Below, in pieces: positions 26,668 to 35,694 of a stretch of 64,000 nt of DNA. The translations under genes and the position numbers were made by a program. The notes beneath the pieces were generated by a model. It made no database searches. It saw only the letters and a list, made by a program, of their open reading frames with translations, and had not been told where the DNA came from. The stretch is from assembly GCF_014646055.1 (NCBI RefSeq), contig NZ_BMMS01000001.1:209892-273891 (forward strand). The letters run 5' to 3'. This DNA comes from Wenjunlia tyrosinilytica. Lineage in GTDB: Bacteria; Actinomycetota; Actinomycetes; Streptomycetales; Streptomycetaceae. How positions within the stretch are numbered: the first letter of the stretch is position 1; every line of letters starts with the position of its first letter.

Positions 26668-27330
26668 ATGACCGAGCTGACCGCCCGCGCCCTCCTGCTG
26701 GACATGGACGGCACGCTCGTCAACTCCGACGCGGTCGTGGAGCGCTGCTGGCGCAGCTGGGCCGTCGAGAACGGACTGGATCCCGAGGCAGTGCTCCCGG
26801 TGGTCCACGGCCGCCAGGGCCACGCCACGATGGCCGTCCTGCTGCCCGACCGCCCCATGGAGCTGAACCTCGCGGACAACGCCCGGATGCTGGAGCGGGA
26901 GAACGCGGACGTCGACGGCGTGGTCCCGGTCCCCGGCGCACCCGACTTCATGGCCGCCGTCAAGGACCTCCCGCATGCCGTGGTCACCTCCGCGGACGAC
27001 CGGCTGATGCGGACCCGGATGGCCGCGGCCGGCCTTCCTCTGCCCCCCGTCCTGATCACCGCCGAGTGTGTGAGCGTGAGCAAGCCCGACCCGGAGGGCT
27101 TCCTCAAGGGGGCGGCCGAACTGGGCTTCACCCCCGAGGAGTGCGTCGTCTTCGAGGACTCCGAGGCGGGAATCGCCGCCGGGCTCGCCGCGGGGATGCG
27201 GGTGGTCGGCGTGGGCCCGCGCTCCGGGTCCGGCCCGCAGGCTCCGACCGCCGTCGTCAGGACGCTGGAGCAGGTCGAGGTCACGGCCGACCCCGGCACG
27301 GGCCTCGTCCGGCTGACGCTCACCCCCTGA
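26668..27330 (+). CDS. HAD-superfamily phosphatase, sugar-phosphatase type
   Basis: 220 residues from ATG 26668 with GGGAGAAGAAG upstream. Motif I is Asp12-Met-Asp14-Gly-Thr. Motif II is the VVTSADD segment, motif III lies in VSKPDPEGF, and motif IV is FEDSEAGI. A helical cap sits between motifs I and II. The layout matches small sugar-phosphate and glycerol-phosphate phosphatases (HxpA/YfbT-like). It is cytosolic, alone between terminators. The substrate is not predictable. Confidence 0.85.
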   Translation: MTELTARALLLDMDGTLVNSDAVVERCWRSWAVENGLDPEAVLPVVHGRQGHATMAVLLPDRPMELNLADNARMLERENADVDGVVPVPGAPDFMAAVKDLPHAVVTSADDRLMRTRMAAAGLPLPPVLITAECVSVSKPDPEGFLKGAAELGFTPEECVVFEDSEAGIAAGLAAGMRVVGVGPRSGSGPQAPTAVVRTLEQVEVTADPGTGLVRLTLTP

Positions 27331-27360
27331 CGGCGCTCACGACGTGAGCGCCGTCAGGGG
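27324..27360. terminator. 17-bp hairpin overlapping the HAD stop codon
   Basis: CCCCTGACGGCGCTCAC and GTGAGCGCCGTCAGGGG pair perfectly around a 3-base loop. The TGA stop lies inside the 5' arm. Confidence 0.75.
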
Positions 27361-27632
27361 ATCGCCGCGGCGGTGATGGCGGCGCTCGACGAACGCGGCG
27401 GCGATCCCGCAGAAGACATGGACCGCCCGGTATCTGGTGCGAGCATCAGGCCCGCGAGCAGGCCGCCGTCCCGGTGCCCGCGTAGCCGCCGCACGCGGTC
27501 GCCGGGAAGCTCGGCGAGGAAGACCACACCTAAGGTGATCGCGGCGACGGTGAGGCTGAAACAAGGGTGTGTCCGTTCCGGTCGGGCTGCCCGCACCGAG
27601 GAATCCGGGGAGTTCCGGGGACGCTTCGGCAC
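27361..27632 (-). pseudogene. Decayed GDT1/UPF0016-like transporter fragment
   Basis: In one minus frame the peptide contains SLTVAAITLGVVFLAELPGDR. In another frame slightly downstream it reads TRYRAVHVFCGIAAAFVE. In intact GDT1/TMEM165-like (MntX-type) manganese or calcium exporters these segments follow one another (GVVFLAELPDKT ... LGTRYRPxxVFxGxAAAF). The piece is therefore frameshifted and cut off after the second helix. Intact members have two halves and about 190-200 residues. The rest of the 490-bp gap (27633-27850) shows nothing recognisable. Identification is by motif memory only. Confidence 0.55.
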
Positions 27633-27850
27633 GGCAACGCTGAATTCAGCACTGCGGCCGAAGGTCTCGCCGGCGCGGCCGCCTCACTGAGGCGCTTGCC
27701 AAGTGCCGCGCTCCGGGCGCCGGGCCGGCCTCCTCGCGGAGACGGGCCGGTATGTCGACAGTCCGAGGTCCCTCCTGCCCGGCAGGAACCGCACGCGGTC
27801 CACCGAGCACAGGAGGAAGGGCTACTCCCCTTCGCTCCTGCAAGGAGCCG

Positions 27851-28624
27851 TCACGCGTGTCGCGGGGGCCTGGTCACCCGGCCCCTCGCGACCAGCTCCA
27901 GCACCAAAGCCACCGCCACCGCCTCCACCTCCAGCAGCGCGACCAGCACGAACAGCTGCACCGCCCCCGCCATCAGCGGCGACGCCCCGCCGAGGAGCAT
28001 GCCGACGAACGCCCCGGGAAGGGTGACCAGCCCCACCGTCCTCGTCTGGTCCAGCGCGGGGATCAACGCGCCCGCCGCCGCGGTGCGGGCGATCTCCAGT
28101 CGCGCCTGCCGGTCCAGCAGGCCGATCGACATCGCCGCCTCCACCTCCCCGTGCCGGGTCTCCAGCTCCTCCAGCGCGCGCCGACCGGCCAGGACCGTGG
28201 CCGTGAGCGCCCCGCCTATGAGGATGCCGCTGACCGGGATGAGCGCGATGCCCCGCAGCGGTACGAGTCCGCAGGTCACGAGCGCCAGGACAACAGGGGC
28301 CACCCCCATGGCGATCGGCACCGCCACCCACCGCCACGAGCGGTCGGAGGTGATCCGGCGCCCCGCCGTGCGCACCGCCACCGCGAACATCACCAGCAGG
28401 AACACGAAGAGCAGCGGTAGCGACTCGAGCGCCCAGCGGATGACGAGGGCGACCGCGGCGAGCTGCACGGCCGCCCGGACCCCGGCGAGGACGATGGCGC
28501 GCGCGTGGCCGAGCCCGGCCACCGCGGCGACACCGGCCGCCGCCGCGAGGAGGACGAAGAGGACCGCACCGAGAGTCGTATTGACCGGGAGCAGGGTGCT
28601 GGCCGACGTGATCACGGGGCTCAC
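27851..28624 (-). CDS. UPF0014/FetB-type ABC exporter permease
   Basis: 257 residues from GTG 28624, with about seven hydrophobic helices. The diagnostic stretch runs RLEIARTAAAGALIPALDQTRT then VGLVTLPGAFVGMLLGGASP, as in YbbM/FetB, the membrane half of an iron exporter. FetB normally pairs with the ATPase FetA, but no ATPase gene is next to it here. It must use an unlinked ATPase, or work otherwise. The gene ends next to the GDT1-like scar, so metal export genes may have been clustered here; that is a guess. Confidence 0.85.
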   Translation of the reverse strand: MSPVITSASTLLPVNTTLGAVLFVLLAAAAGVAAVAGLGHARAIVLAGVRAAVQLAAVALVIRWALESLPLLFVFLLVMFAVAVRTAGRRITSDRSWRWVAVPIAMGVAPVVLALVTCGLVPLRGIALIPVSGILIGGALTATVLAGRRALEELETRHGEVEAAMSIGLLDRQARLEIARTAAAGALIPALDQTRTVGLVTLPGAFVGMLLGGASPLMAGAVQLFVLVALLEVEAVAVALVLELVARGRVTRPPRHA

Positions 28625-28817
28625 CCTAAGTGCCTTGCGGCGTGAACTTCCCCATATGCGAGCAGACCTGGTGCTCCATCACCACCCTCCACCCCCTTGA
28701 TTCTGACGTGCACATGCCGCCAGCCTGTTACCTGATGCACACCGTGGCGAAACCCTCCACCGAAACGATTCCCCACGGTCCAGCCGCTCCACAACGACAT
28801 CGCGCCCTGGAGGCACC

Positions 28818-29474
28818 GTGTTCTCGTTCTACGCGCGTCAAACCCGCCCTTCCCTCGCCGCCCTCGCCGCCGCCGTGGGCCTCGCCACGACGGCCACGCT
28901 GCTCGGGGGATCCTCCGCCCAGGCCGCCCCGCCCACCCCGCCGAGCGCGGCCACCGCCCGCGGCTACCTCGCCGCCCTCACCGTGCAGGCCGAAGGCTCC
29001 TCCACCGGCTACAGCCGCGACAAGTTCCCGCACTGGATCACCCAGAGCGGGACCTGCAACACCCGTGAGGTCGTCCTCAAGCGCGACGGCACCGGCGTCG
29101 TCCAGGACTCCAGCTGTGCGGCCGTCAGCGGCACCTGGTTCTCCCCCTACGACGGCGCCACCTGGCACGCCGCCGCCGACGTGGACATCGACCACGTCGT
29201 CCCCCTGGCCGAGGCCTGGCGCTCCGGCGCGAGCAGCTGGACCACCGCCAAGCGGCAGGGCTTCGCCAACGACCTCACCCGCTCCCAGCTCATAGCCGTC
29301 ACCGACAACGTCAACCAGGCCAAGGGCGACCAGGACCCGGCCGAGTGGCTTCCGTCGGTGACCGGCTACCGCTGCACGTACGCTCGTATGTGGGTGTGGG
29401 TGAAGTACTACTACTTGCTCACCGTGGACTCCGCGGAGAAGAACGCGCTCAGCTCCATACTCAACGGCTGCTGA
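28818..29474 (+). CDS. Exported HNH-type nuclease (GmrSD C-terminal/DUF1524-like)
   Basis: 218 residues from GTG 28818 with GGAGG upstream. The signal peptide is about 1-36 (ending AQA). Core motif VDIDHVVPLAEAWRSGA has the D-H-V-x-P-L of HNH nucleases, followed by NDLTRSQLIAVTDNVNQAKGDQDPAEW (N and K motifs). Two Cys pairs probably form disulfides outside the cell. Such exported HNH proteins of Streptomyces are thought to degrade extracellular DNA. It is monocistronic. Confidence 0.85.
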   Translation: MFSFYARQTRPSLAALAAAVGLATTATLLGGSSAQAAPPTPPSAATARGYLAALTVQAEGSSTGYSRDKFPHWITQSGTCNTREVVLKRDGTGVVQDSSCAAVSGTWFSPYDGATWHAAADVDIDHVVPLAEAWRSGASSWTTAKRQGFANDLTRSQLIAVTDNVNQAKGDQDPAEWLPSVTGYRCTYARMWVWVKYYYLLTVDSAEKNALSSILNGC

Positions 29475-29553
29475 GACCGGCCGCTGAGACGGGCTGCTGA
29501 GACCGGCCGCTGAGGTCAGCCGCTGAGGCCGGCTGCTGAGGCCGACCGCTGGG
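29470..29553. repeat. Six tandem copies of a 13-bp unit plus a partial one
   Basis: GCTGAGRCCGGCY units run from 29470 to 29547 and a truncated GCTGGG follows. The array starts on the HNH stop codon. Confidence 0.7.
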
Positions 29554-29655
29554 AACAGGGCCGAACAGCTGCTGACCTTCCCCGGAGCCCGACGTTCGGG
29601 AACACTGGCCCCCACCCAATCGTCGCCGAAGGGGACGAAGCAAGGAGGGGCCAGG

Positions 29656-31461
29656 ATGCCCGAGCTGTTGTTGGGCCCGCTGCTGCGCTACGTGGACGCG
29701 GACAGCGCCACCGTCTGGGTCGAGACCGACCGGCCCTGCACGGTGCGGGTGACCACGGACGCCGGAGCCGGCGGCTCGTCCTCCACCTGGCGGGTCGCCG
29801 GCCACCACTACGCCCTCGTCCCCGTCACCGGCCTGCGCCCCGCCACCACGACCGCCTACCAGGTCACCCTCGACGGGGACCGGGCCTGGCCGCTCCCGGA
29901 CTCGGCCTTCCCGCCGAGCACGATCCGCACCCTGCCGAGCACGGACACGGGTGCGGCCACGGGTGCGGTCGCGGACACGGGCACCGCCGAAGACGCGGGC
30001 ACCGCCGAGGACACGGGCACCGCCGAGGACACGGGCACCGCCGACGATGCGGCCACGGCCACGGATGCCGCGGATGACACGGGTACGCGCACGGCCTCCG
30101 GGTCCGCCCCCGAGCTCCGCGTCTCCTTCGGCTCCTGCCGCTGGGGCTGCCCCTCGACCGTGCGCCACACCCCCGGCGGCGACAAGGTCGGCCCGGACGC
30201 CCTCGACGCGCTCTCCGCCCGCCTCGCCGCCGACCCCGACGGCCCCGAGCGCCCCGATGTGCTGCTCCTGCTCGGCGACCAGGTCTACGCGGACGAGACC
30301 TCGGCCGCCACGCGCGACTACCTCGCCGGAAGGCGCGACCTGGACACCCCGCCCGGCGACCAGGTGGCGGACTACGAGGAGTACACCCACCTCTACTACG
30401 AATCCTGGCGCGACCCCGAGATCCGCTGGCTGCTCTCCACCGTCCCCACGTGCATGGTCTTCGACGACCACGACGTGATCGACGACTGGAACACCTCGGA
30501 CTCCTGGCGCGAGCAGATCCGCGCCGCCGACTGGTGGTCCGAGCGCATCCTCGGCGGCCTGACCTCGTACTGGGTCTACCAGCACCTGGGCAATCTCTCC
30601 CCCGACGAGCTCGAGGCCGACAAGCTCTACGCGGCCGTGCGCGCCGCGCACGACGGGGCGGACGAGCTGCGCGCCTTCGCCGCCCGAGCCGACGCCGACC
30701 CCATGGCCGCACGCTGGAGCTACCACCGGGACTTCGGGCGCACCCGGCTCCTCATGGTCGACTCCCGGGCCGCGCGCGTCCTGCGGGAGGGCGAGCGGGC
30801 GATGCTGGACGACGCCGAGATGGCATGGCTCGAGGAGCTGGCCACGAACGGCTCGTTCGACCACCTGCTCATCGGCACCTCCCTGCCGTGGCTCCTGCCG
30901 CCGGGCATCCATGACGCCGAGTCGTGGAACGAGTCGTTGTGCGGCGGTCGGCGCGGACCGCGTTGGGCACGGCTGTCCGAGAAGCTTCGGCGGGCCGCCG
31001 ATCTGGAGCACTGGGCCGCGTTCCGCCGCTCGTTCGACGACCTGGCGAGGATCGTCGCGGGTGTCGGCAGCGCGCCGAACGCGCCCGCCACCGTCTGCGT
31101 CCTGTCCGGCGACGTCCACCATGCCTATCTGGCCGAGGCGCGCTTCCCAGCGGCGATGCGCAGCCGGGTGCTCCAACTCACCTGCTCGCCCGTGCACAAC
31201 GCCGTACCGGCCGCCATCCGCGCCGGGTTCCGCTTCGGCTGGAGCCGCCCCGCGCGCTGGATCGGCCGAGCGCTGGCCCGCCACGGCAAGGTGGCGCCGC
31301 TGCCGGTGACCTGGGACCGGCTCAACGGTCCGCACTTCGGCAATCAGCTGATGACGCTGACGTTGAAGGGCCGCGCCGCACGGCTGCGGCTGGAGCGGGC
31401 GGTGCCGAGTCGGCCCCGCGCGCATCTGTCGCCGACGTTCGACGCCACCATCACGGAGTGA
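29656..31461 (+). CDS. PhoD-like metallophosphatase (alkaline phosphatase D family)
   Basis: 601 residues from ATG 29656 after AGGAGGGGCC. An N-terminal fibronectin-like domain (about 5-80; TVWVETDRPCTVRV) precedes a low-complexity Asp/Thr/Gly/Ala insert (about 98-142). The metallophosphatase core follows: FGSCRWGC, LLLGDQVYADE, VFDDHDVIDDW and LSGDVHHAYLA. These are metal-ligand motifs of the PhoD family. Unlike classical PhoD it has no Tat signal, so it may be cytosolic. It would hydrolyse phosphomono- or diesters; the substrate is unknown. Confidence 0.85.
   Translation: MPELLLGPLLRYVDADSATVWVETDRPCTVRVTTDAGAGGSSSTWRVAGHHYALVPVTGLRPATTTAYQVTLDGDRAWPLPDSAFPPSTIRTLPSTDTGAATGAVADTGTAEDAGTAEDTGTAEDTGTADDAATATDAADDTGTRTASGSAPELRVSFGSCRWGCPSTVRHTPGGDKVGPDALDALSARLAADPDGPERPDVLLLLGDQVYADETSAATRDYLAGRRDLDTPPGDQVADYEEYTHLYYESWRDPEIRWLLSTVPTCMVFDDHDVIDDWNTSDSWREQIRAADWWSERILGGLTSYWVYQHLGNLSPDELEADKLYAAVRAAHDGADELRAFAARADADPMAARWSYHRDFGRTRLLMVDSRAARVLREGERAMLDDAEMAWLEELATNGSFDHLLIGTSLPWLLPPGIHDAESWNESLCGGRRGPRWARLSEKLRRAADLEHWAAFRRSFDDLARIVAGVGSAPNAPATVCVLSGDVHHAYLAEARFPAAMRSRVLQLTCSPVHNAVPAAIRAGFRFGWSRPARWIGRALARHGKVAPLPVTWDRLNGPHFGNQLMTLTLKGRAARLRLERAVPSRPRAHLSPTFDATITE
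29974..30045 (+). repeat. Four tandem 18-bp units inside the PhoD-like gene
   Basis: Copies of GACACGGGCACCGCCGAG in frame encode a six-residue D-T-G-T-A-E repeat (codons 107-130). The flanks hold weaker copies. The length may vary between strains. Confidence 0.8.
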
Positions 31462-31592
31462 TCTGCCTCACCCCCAATTCCCCCGTACCGGCGCACACCG
31501 GAACCTCCACGTCCACTCCTAGGGCCAAAGGTCGTCCGAACGGCGCATGATGTGCTCTCGCCCCCAGCCCCAGCTCTGCAGGAGACGAAATC

Positions 31593-33440
31593 TTGGCCGG
31601 AGAGCACCCCGCGATAGCCGTCGTCGGAGCGGGCCCGCGAGGCACCAGCGTGCTGGAGCGCATCTGCGCCAACGCGCCGGAGCTAGCTCCGGGCGGCCAT
31701 CTCACCGTCCATGTGGCCGACCCCGCTCCCCCGGGTCCCGGGCGGGTGTGGCGCACCGCCCAGTCGCGGCTTCTGCTGATGAACACGGTGGCCTCCCAGG
31801 TGACGCTGTTCACCGACGAGACCGTCGACTGCGAGGGGCCGGTCCGTCCCGGCCCCAGCCTCTTCGAGTGGGCCGCCGAGGCGGGCTGCCCGATCGGGCC
31901 GGACGAGTACCCGACGCGCGCCTTCTACGGCCGCTATCTCGAGTGGGTCTTCAACCGGACCGTCCGCACCGCCCCGGCCCACGTCACCGTCCGTGTCCAC
32001 GAGGCGCTGGCCGTCTCGCTCGACGACACCTCGCTCACCCTCGAGGACGGCACGGTGCTGGCGGGCCTGTCCGCCGTCGTCCTCACCCAGGGCCACCTGC
32101 CGACCGCCCCGACCCCCGAGGAGAGCGCCCTCGCCGAGCACGCCCTCGCCCACGGACTGCGCTACGCGGCCCCGGCCAACCCCGCCGACCTCGGCGAGCT
32201 CGAGCTGATCCCCCCGGGCGAGCCGACCCTCCTGCGCGGTCTCGGCCTCAACTTCTTCGACCACATGGCCCTGCTCACCCTGGGCCGGGGAGGCACCTTC
32301 TCCGAGGGGGACGGGGGTCTGGTCTACCACCCCAGCGGCCGGGAGCCGCGCCTGTACGCGGGGTCGAGGCGCGGGGTGCCGTACCACGCGCGCGGCGACA
32401 ACGAGAAGGGCGCCCACGGCCGCCACGAACCCGCCGTCATCACTCCCGACGTCATCGCGCGCCTGCGCAAGCGGGCCGACGCCGGGGACCACCCGGACTT
32501 CCTGCGTGATGTGTGGCCGCTGGTCTCCAAGGAGGTCGAGAGCGTCTACTACTGCGCCCTGCTGACCTCCCGTGGGATGGAGCCCGAACGTTTCCGCGCC
32601 CGTTTCCTGGACCTCGCGCCCTCCTCGGCCGGCGAGGAGGACCTGCTCGCCGAGTTCGGCGTCCCGGCGGCGGACCGCTGGGACTGGGAGCGGGTCGCCC
32701 GCCCCCACCTGGGACGCTCCTTCACCGGTCCCGCCGACTTCCGCGAGTGGCTGCTGACCCATCTGAGGCAGGACATCCACGAGGCCCGCCGGGGCAATGT
32801 CGCCGGCCCTCTGAAGGCCGCCCTCGACGTCCTGCGGGACCTGCGCAACGAGCTGCGCCAGATCGTCGACCACGCCGGGCTGTCCGGCGACTCCCACCGC
32901 GACCACCTCCAGCGCTGGTACACCCCGCTCAACGCGCACCTGTCCATAGGTCCGCCCCGCAGGCGTATCGAGGAACTGGTGGCGCTGATCGAGGCGGGGG
33001 TCGTGGAGATCCTCGGCCCCGGCCTGACCGTACGGACCCGCGATGGGGCCTTCCTCGCCTCCTCGGCCGAGGTCCCGGGCCCGCCGGTCGAGGTCACCAC
33101 CCTCATCGAGGCCCGCCTGCCCGAGACCGACCTGCGCCGTACGACCGATCCCCTGCTCTCACGCCTGCTGGCGCAGGGCCGCTGCCGCCCGCACACGGTG
33201 ACCGGCCATGAGACCGGCGGGCTGGACGTGACCGAGCGGCCCTACCGCGTGGTGGACCGCGAAGGCCACCCGCACCCGAGGTGGTTCGCCTGCGGAGTCC
33301 CCACCGAGGGCGTGCACTGGGTCACCGCGGCCGGCGCGCGCCCCGGCGTGAACTCGGTGACGCTCTCCGACACGGACGCCGTCGCCCGAGCGGCCCTCGG
33401 GGTCCCTCCGCCCGCGAAAGCGGGTGCGGACCGGCGGTGA
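31593..33440 (+). CDS. FAD/NAD(P)-binding protein
   Basis: 615 residues from TTG 31593, with AGGAGACGAAATC in front; no closer ATG or GTG keeps the Rossmann motif. The motif IAVVGAGPRGTSVLERI (8-24) is the dinucleotide site of the NAD_binding_9 family. The family is large and uncharacterised; related proteins act as flavin monooxygenases or amidase-like modifiers. There is no signal peptide or membrane segment. It runs convergent to the XRE regulator gene and stands alone. The substrate is unknown. Confidence 0.78.
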   Translation: MAGEHPAIAVVGAGPRGTSVLERICANAPELAPGGHLTVHVADPAPPGPGRVWRTAQSRLLLMNTVASQVTLFTDETVDCEGPVRPGPSLFEWAAEAGCPIGPDEYPTRAFYGRYLEWVFNRTVRTAPAHVTVRVHEALAVSLDDTSLTLEDGTVLAGLSAVVLTQGHLPTAPTPEESALAEHALAHGLRYAAPANPADLGELELIPPGEPTLLRGLGLNFFDHMALLTLGRGGTFSEGDGGLVYHPSGREPRLYAGSRRGVPYHARGDNEKGAHGRHEPAVITPDVIARLRKRADAGDHPDFLRDVWPLVSKEVESVYYCALLTSRGMEPERFRARFLDLAPSSAGEEDLLAEFGVPAADRWDWERVARPHLGRSFTGPADFREWLLTHLRQDIHEARRGNVAGPLKAALDVLRDLRNELRQIVDHAGLSGDSHRDHLQRWYTPLNAHLSIGPPRRRIEELVALIEAGVVEILGPGLTVRTRDGAFLASSAEVPGPPVEVTTLIEARLPETDLRRTTDPLLSRLLAQGRCRPHTVTGHETGGLDVTERPYRVVDREGHPHPRWFACGVPTEGVHWVTAAGARPGVNSVTLSDTDAVARAALGVPPPAKAGADRR

Positions 33441-33449
33441 CGCCCGGAA

Positions 33450-33470
33450 GGCCGGTCCCACCGACCGGCC
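33450..33470. terminator. Hairpin between convergent genes
   Basis: 8-bp stem GGCCGGTC / GACCGGCC with a 5-base loop, 10 bp after the FAD-protein stop and 48 bp before the XRE stop. Confidence 0.4.
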
Positions 33471-33517
33471 CCGGCGACCGGTCCCGTGTCGGTCTCGCAG
33501 GTCGGACACGCAGATCA

Positions 33518-34726
33518 CTAGGCTGCCGGGTGCTCAGCGAGTAGCGCGGCGACATCCGGCACGTCCATGTAGCCCTGCAAGCGGCGGAGGATGACACGCA
33601 CCCGTTGCGCAGTTCTTTCTGACGCTATATCAGATGACAGGGTGATGACGCGTCCCGTCACCTCGGCTGCCTCTTCCGGCTCGTTGGCGTCAGCGAGAGC
33701 CACAGCCAGCCATGAGAGATACAGCGCCATTTCCCGCACACGCGTGGCGTCGTATTGGCCGAGCACTTCCCGGAGCAAGGGCACGGCGCGCAAGGGCCGG
33801 CGCAGCTCTGTGTAGACGCGCGACTCCATGACGCGAAGCTCCCCGGCGTCAAGCCAGTAAAGGTAGGCGGGTGACTCCAGACCCTCGCTGTCTTGCGCCA
33901 ACGCTTCCGAGGCTTCCCCCAACGCACGCATGGCCGGTTGTGCTTCGCCTGCCTGAGTGTGCGCCCAGGCCACCCGGTCCAGGTACAGCGCGCGGGCTTT
34001 CGGCGGAACGTCGGGGCCGCAGTCGCTGAGCGCCGCACGGGCAAGCGCGACACCTTGGGCCTCCCGGCCCGTGTTGCTGAATTGGTAGGCCAACGACCCG
34101 GCGATATTCCCGGCCAGCGTGCGGTCTTCCGCCTGCCTCGCCGCGCTGATTCCCAGCCGATAGATGCGCTCAGCCTCTTCGTGCCTCCCGGCGTCGCTGG
34201 CAATCCATCCAGCGATCTGCGCCAACTCGCCAATTTGCCGCAGAAGTTGCCGCCCGACTTCGCTGGTGTGCGTTCCTTCCCGGTACAGCCTCACGGCGGA
34301 GCGCAGTTCACGGAGCGCGGGGCGGATGAGGTCTCCTCCGGCCAGCACGTCATCAGCGAGCCTGAGCCCGTGCACACGCTGTCGCAGGGCGTCCACCGCG
34401 CCCATGCCGACACGGCTTCCGGTACGAGCTTTGAGCGGCCTCAGCGGGTCACCTTCGGGCAGGAAGTCGCTCAGCGTCGGCAAAGGCGGCTCAGCCGGCT
34501 TCTTCGGTGCTTTGAGGACTTCCACGGAGACACCCAGAACCCCAGCGAGGCACGGCAGCCACTCTCGGGGTGTGCGCTTCCCCTTCTCCCATCGGCTGAC
34601 CTCTTGCCGTCCGACCGGATCACCGATCAACCCGGCAGCACGACAGACCTCATGGGCCAACCGTGCTTGGCTCCACCCGCGTTCTTCGCGTAAACGCCGG
34701 ATGTTGGCCCCGATATCACTGCTCAT
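33518..34726 (-). CDS. XRE-family regulator with a TPR-like C-terminal domain
   Basis: 402 residues from ATG 34726 with GGGG upstream. The helix-turn-helix spans about 5-60 (IGANIRRLREERGWSQARLAHEV...RQEVSRWEKGKRTP). The rest is a long helical array with TPR-like pairs (for example AERIYRLGISAARQAEDRTLAGNI, VALARAALSDCG), like many Streptomyces regulators of the WhiJ type. It is divergent from an ATP-binding protein gene, the usual partner in these loci, and likely controls it. The G+C content is a little lower than the surroundings. Confidence 0.85.
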   Translation of the reverse strand: MSSDIGANIRRLREERGWSQARLAHEVCRAAGLIGDPVGRQEVSRWEKGKRTPREWLPCLAGVLGVSVEVLKAPKKPAEPPLPTLSDFLPEGDPLRPLKARTGSRVGMGAVDALRQRVHGLRLADDVLAGGDLIRPALRELRSAVRLYREGTHTSEVGRQLLRQIGELAQIAGWIASDAGRHEEAERIYRLGISAARQAEDRTLAGNIAGSLAYQFSNTGREAQGVALARAALSDCGPDVPPKARALYLDRVAWAHTQAGEAQPAMRALGEASEALAQDSEGLESPAYLYWLDAGELRVMESRVYTELRRPLRAVPLLREVLGQYDATRVREMALYLSWLAVALADANEPEEAAEVTGRVITLSSDIASERTAQRVRVILRRLQGYMDVPDVAALLAEHPAA

Positions 34727-34891
34727 GTCCCCATTCTGGCCGACAGCCGGCCGACAGAGGGCCGCTGGCCGCTGATCACTGAAGCGCGGAGCATCGGAGC
34801 TTGGGCGCGAACAAAAAAGAAGCACCGGTAGGCGCGGGCTCGCGCCGCTGGAATGCGCCGCTCATGCCGGATGACAAAAGGAGCAGGGGAC

Positions 34892-35476
34892 ATGGCTATA
34901 CCGATGACGCCGCCCTCGTCTGTCGATGAACCGTTGCCCAAGGGGGGCGTGGGGGAGCGCGGACTGGTTGAACCCGCGTGGCGAGATCTGCGGCCGGATC
35001 GCTTCGGGTCGCAGGTGCTGTACCGGGCCGCGTCTTTGCGGTTGGACGGTACGCGGGCAGACGCGGCTCGTCAGGGGCGGCTGCTGGCGACGGCGGCGCT
35101 GGCCGACTGGCGTCTGTGGCCGGTGCAGAGTGACGCGGTGCTGTGCGTCTCCGAGCTGGTGGGCAACGCCAAGCGGCACGCGGTGCGGCCGGTTATCGGC
35201 AGTGCTGATGATCGCCGGGTGTCAGTGGGGCTGTGGTGCCGGTCCGGTGAGCTGCTGTTAGGGGTCGGCGACTACGACGCGCACATGCCGAGACTGCCGG
35301 TGGAGGGCGATGATCCGTCCTTGATGGACGAGGGCGGGCGGGGCCTGCGGATGGTCGCGGCGCTGTCGGACGGGCTGTTCTGCAAGCGGGCGGCGCACGG
35401 GGGCAAGGTCGTCCTCTGCCGGTTCGTACTGGCCCGCTACGGGCTGCGGCCGTGCGCGGTCGGGGGTGCGGCGTGA
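34892..35476 (+). CDS. Histidine-kinase-fold ATP-binding protein (anti-sigma-factor/AbaA-like)
   Basis: 194 residues from ATG 34892 with AGGAGCAGGGG upstream; ATG 34871 is possible. It has an HATPase_c fold: N box VLCVSELVGNAKRHAV, then a D/G box VGDYDAHMPR and a G2-like GGRGLRMVAALSDG. There is no kinase dimerisation domain. Such proteins in Streptomyces act as anti-sigma switches or partners of WhiJ-like regulators. It is divergent from the XRE gene. The next small ORF overlaps its stop (GTGA). Confidence 0.82.
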   Translation: MAIPMTPPSSVDEPLPKGGVGERGLVEPAWRDLRPDRFGSQVLYRAASLRLDGTRADAARQGRLLATAALADWRLWPVQSDAVLCVSELVGNAKRHAVRPVIGSADDRRVSVGLWCRSGELLLGVGDYDAHMPRLPVEGDDPSLMDEGGRGLRMVAALSDGLFCKRAAHGGKVVLCRFVLARYGLRPCAVGGAA

Positions 35477-35694
35477 GGCAATGCGTGATGTCGGTGCTGT
35501 ACGCGGCCCTGTGCGTGGCTGCCGTCCTGTCTTTGGCGGCCACGAGCGATCCGCACCAGAGCTGGGCGGGGGCCGAAGGGTGTCCGCTGCTGGCGCTGCG
35601 GCTTCCGGCCGATCCGGGGCCCCTGGTCGCCGGGGGCCGCGGCGTCGGTCAACCCGCGCTGCCGGTACCGCCGGGCGGGACGCTCACGCGGTAG
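35473..35694 (+). CDS. Possible small exported or membrane protein
   Basis: 73 residues from GTG 35473, which overlaps the ATP-binding gene's stop. It has one hydrophobic segment (MSVLYAALCVAAVLSLAA, about 6-23) followed by a Gly/Pro-rich tail. The last 46 bp overlap the convergent acetyltransferase gene, which argues against it. The coupling and the signal-like helix argue for it. No family is recognised. Confidence 0.35.
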   Translation: MRQCVMSVLYAALCVAAVLSLAATSDPHQSWAGAEGCPLLALRLPADPGPLVAGGRGVGQPALPVPPGGTLTR

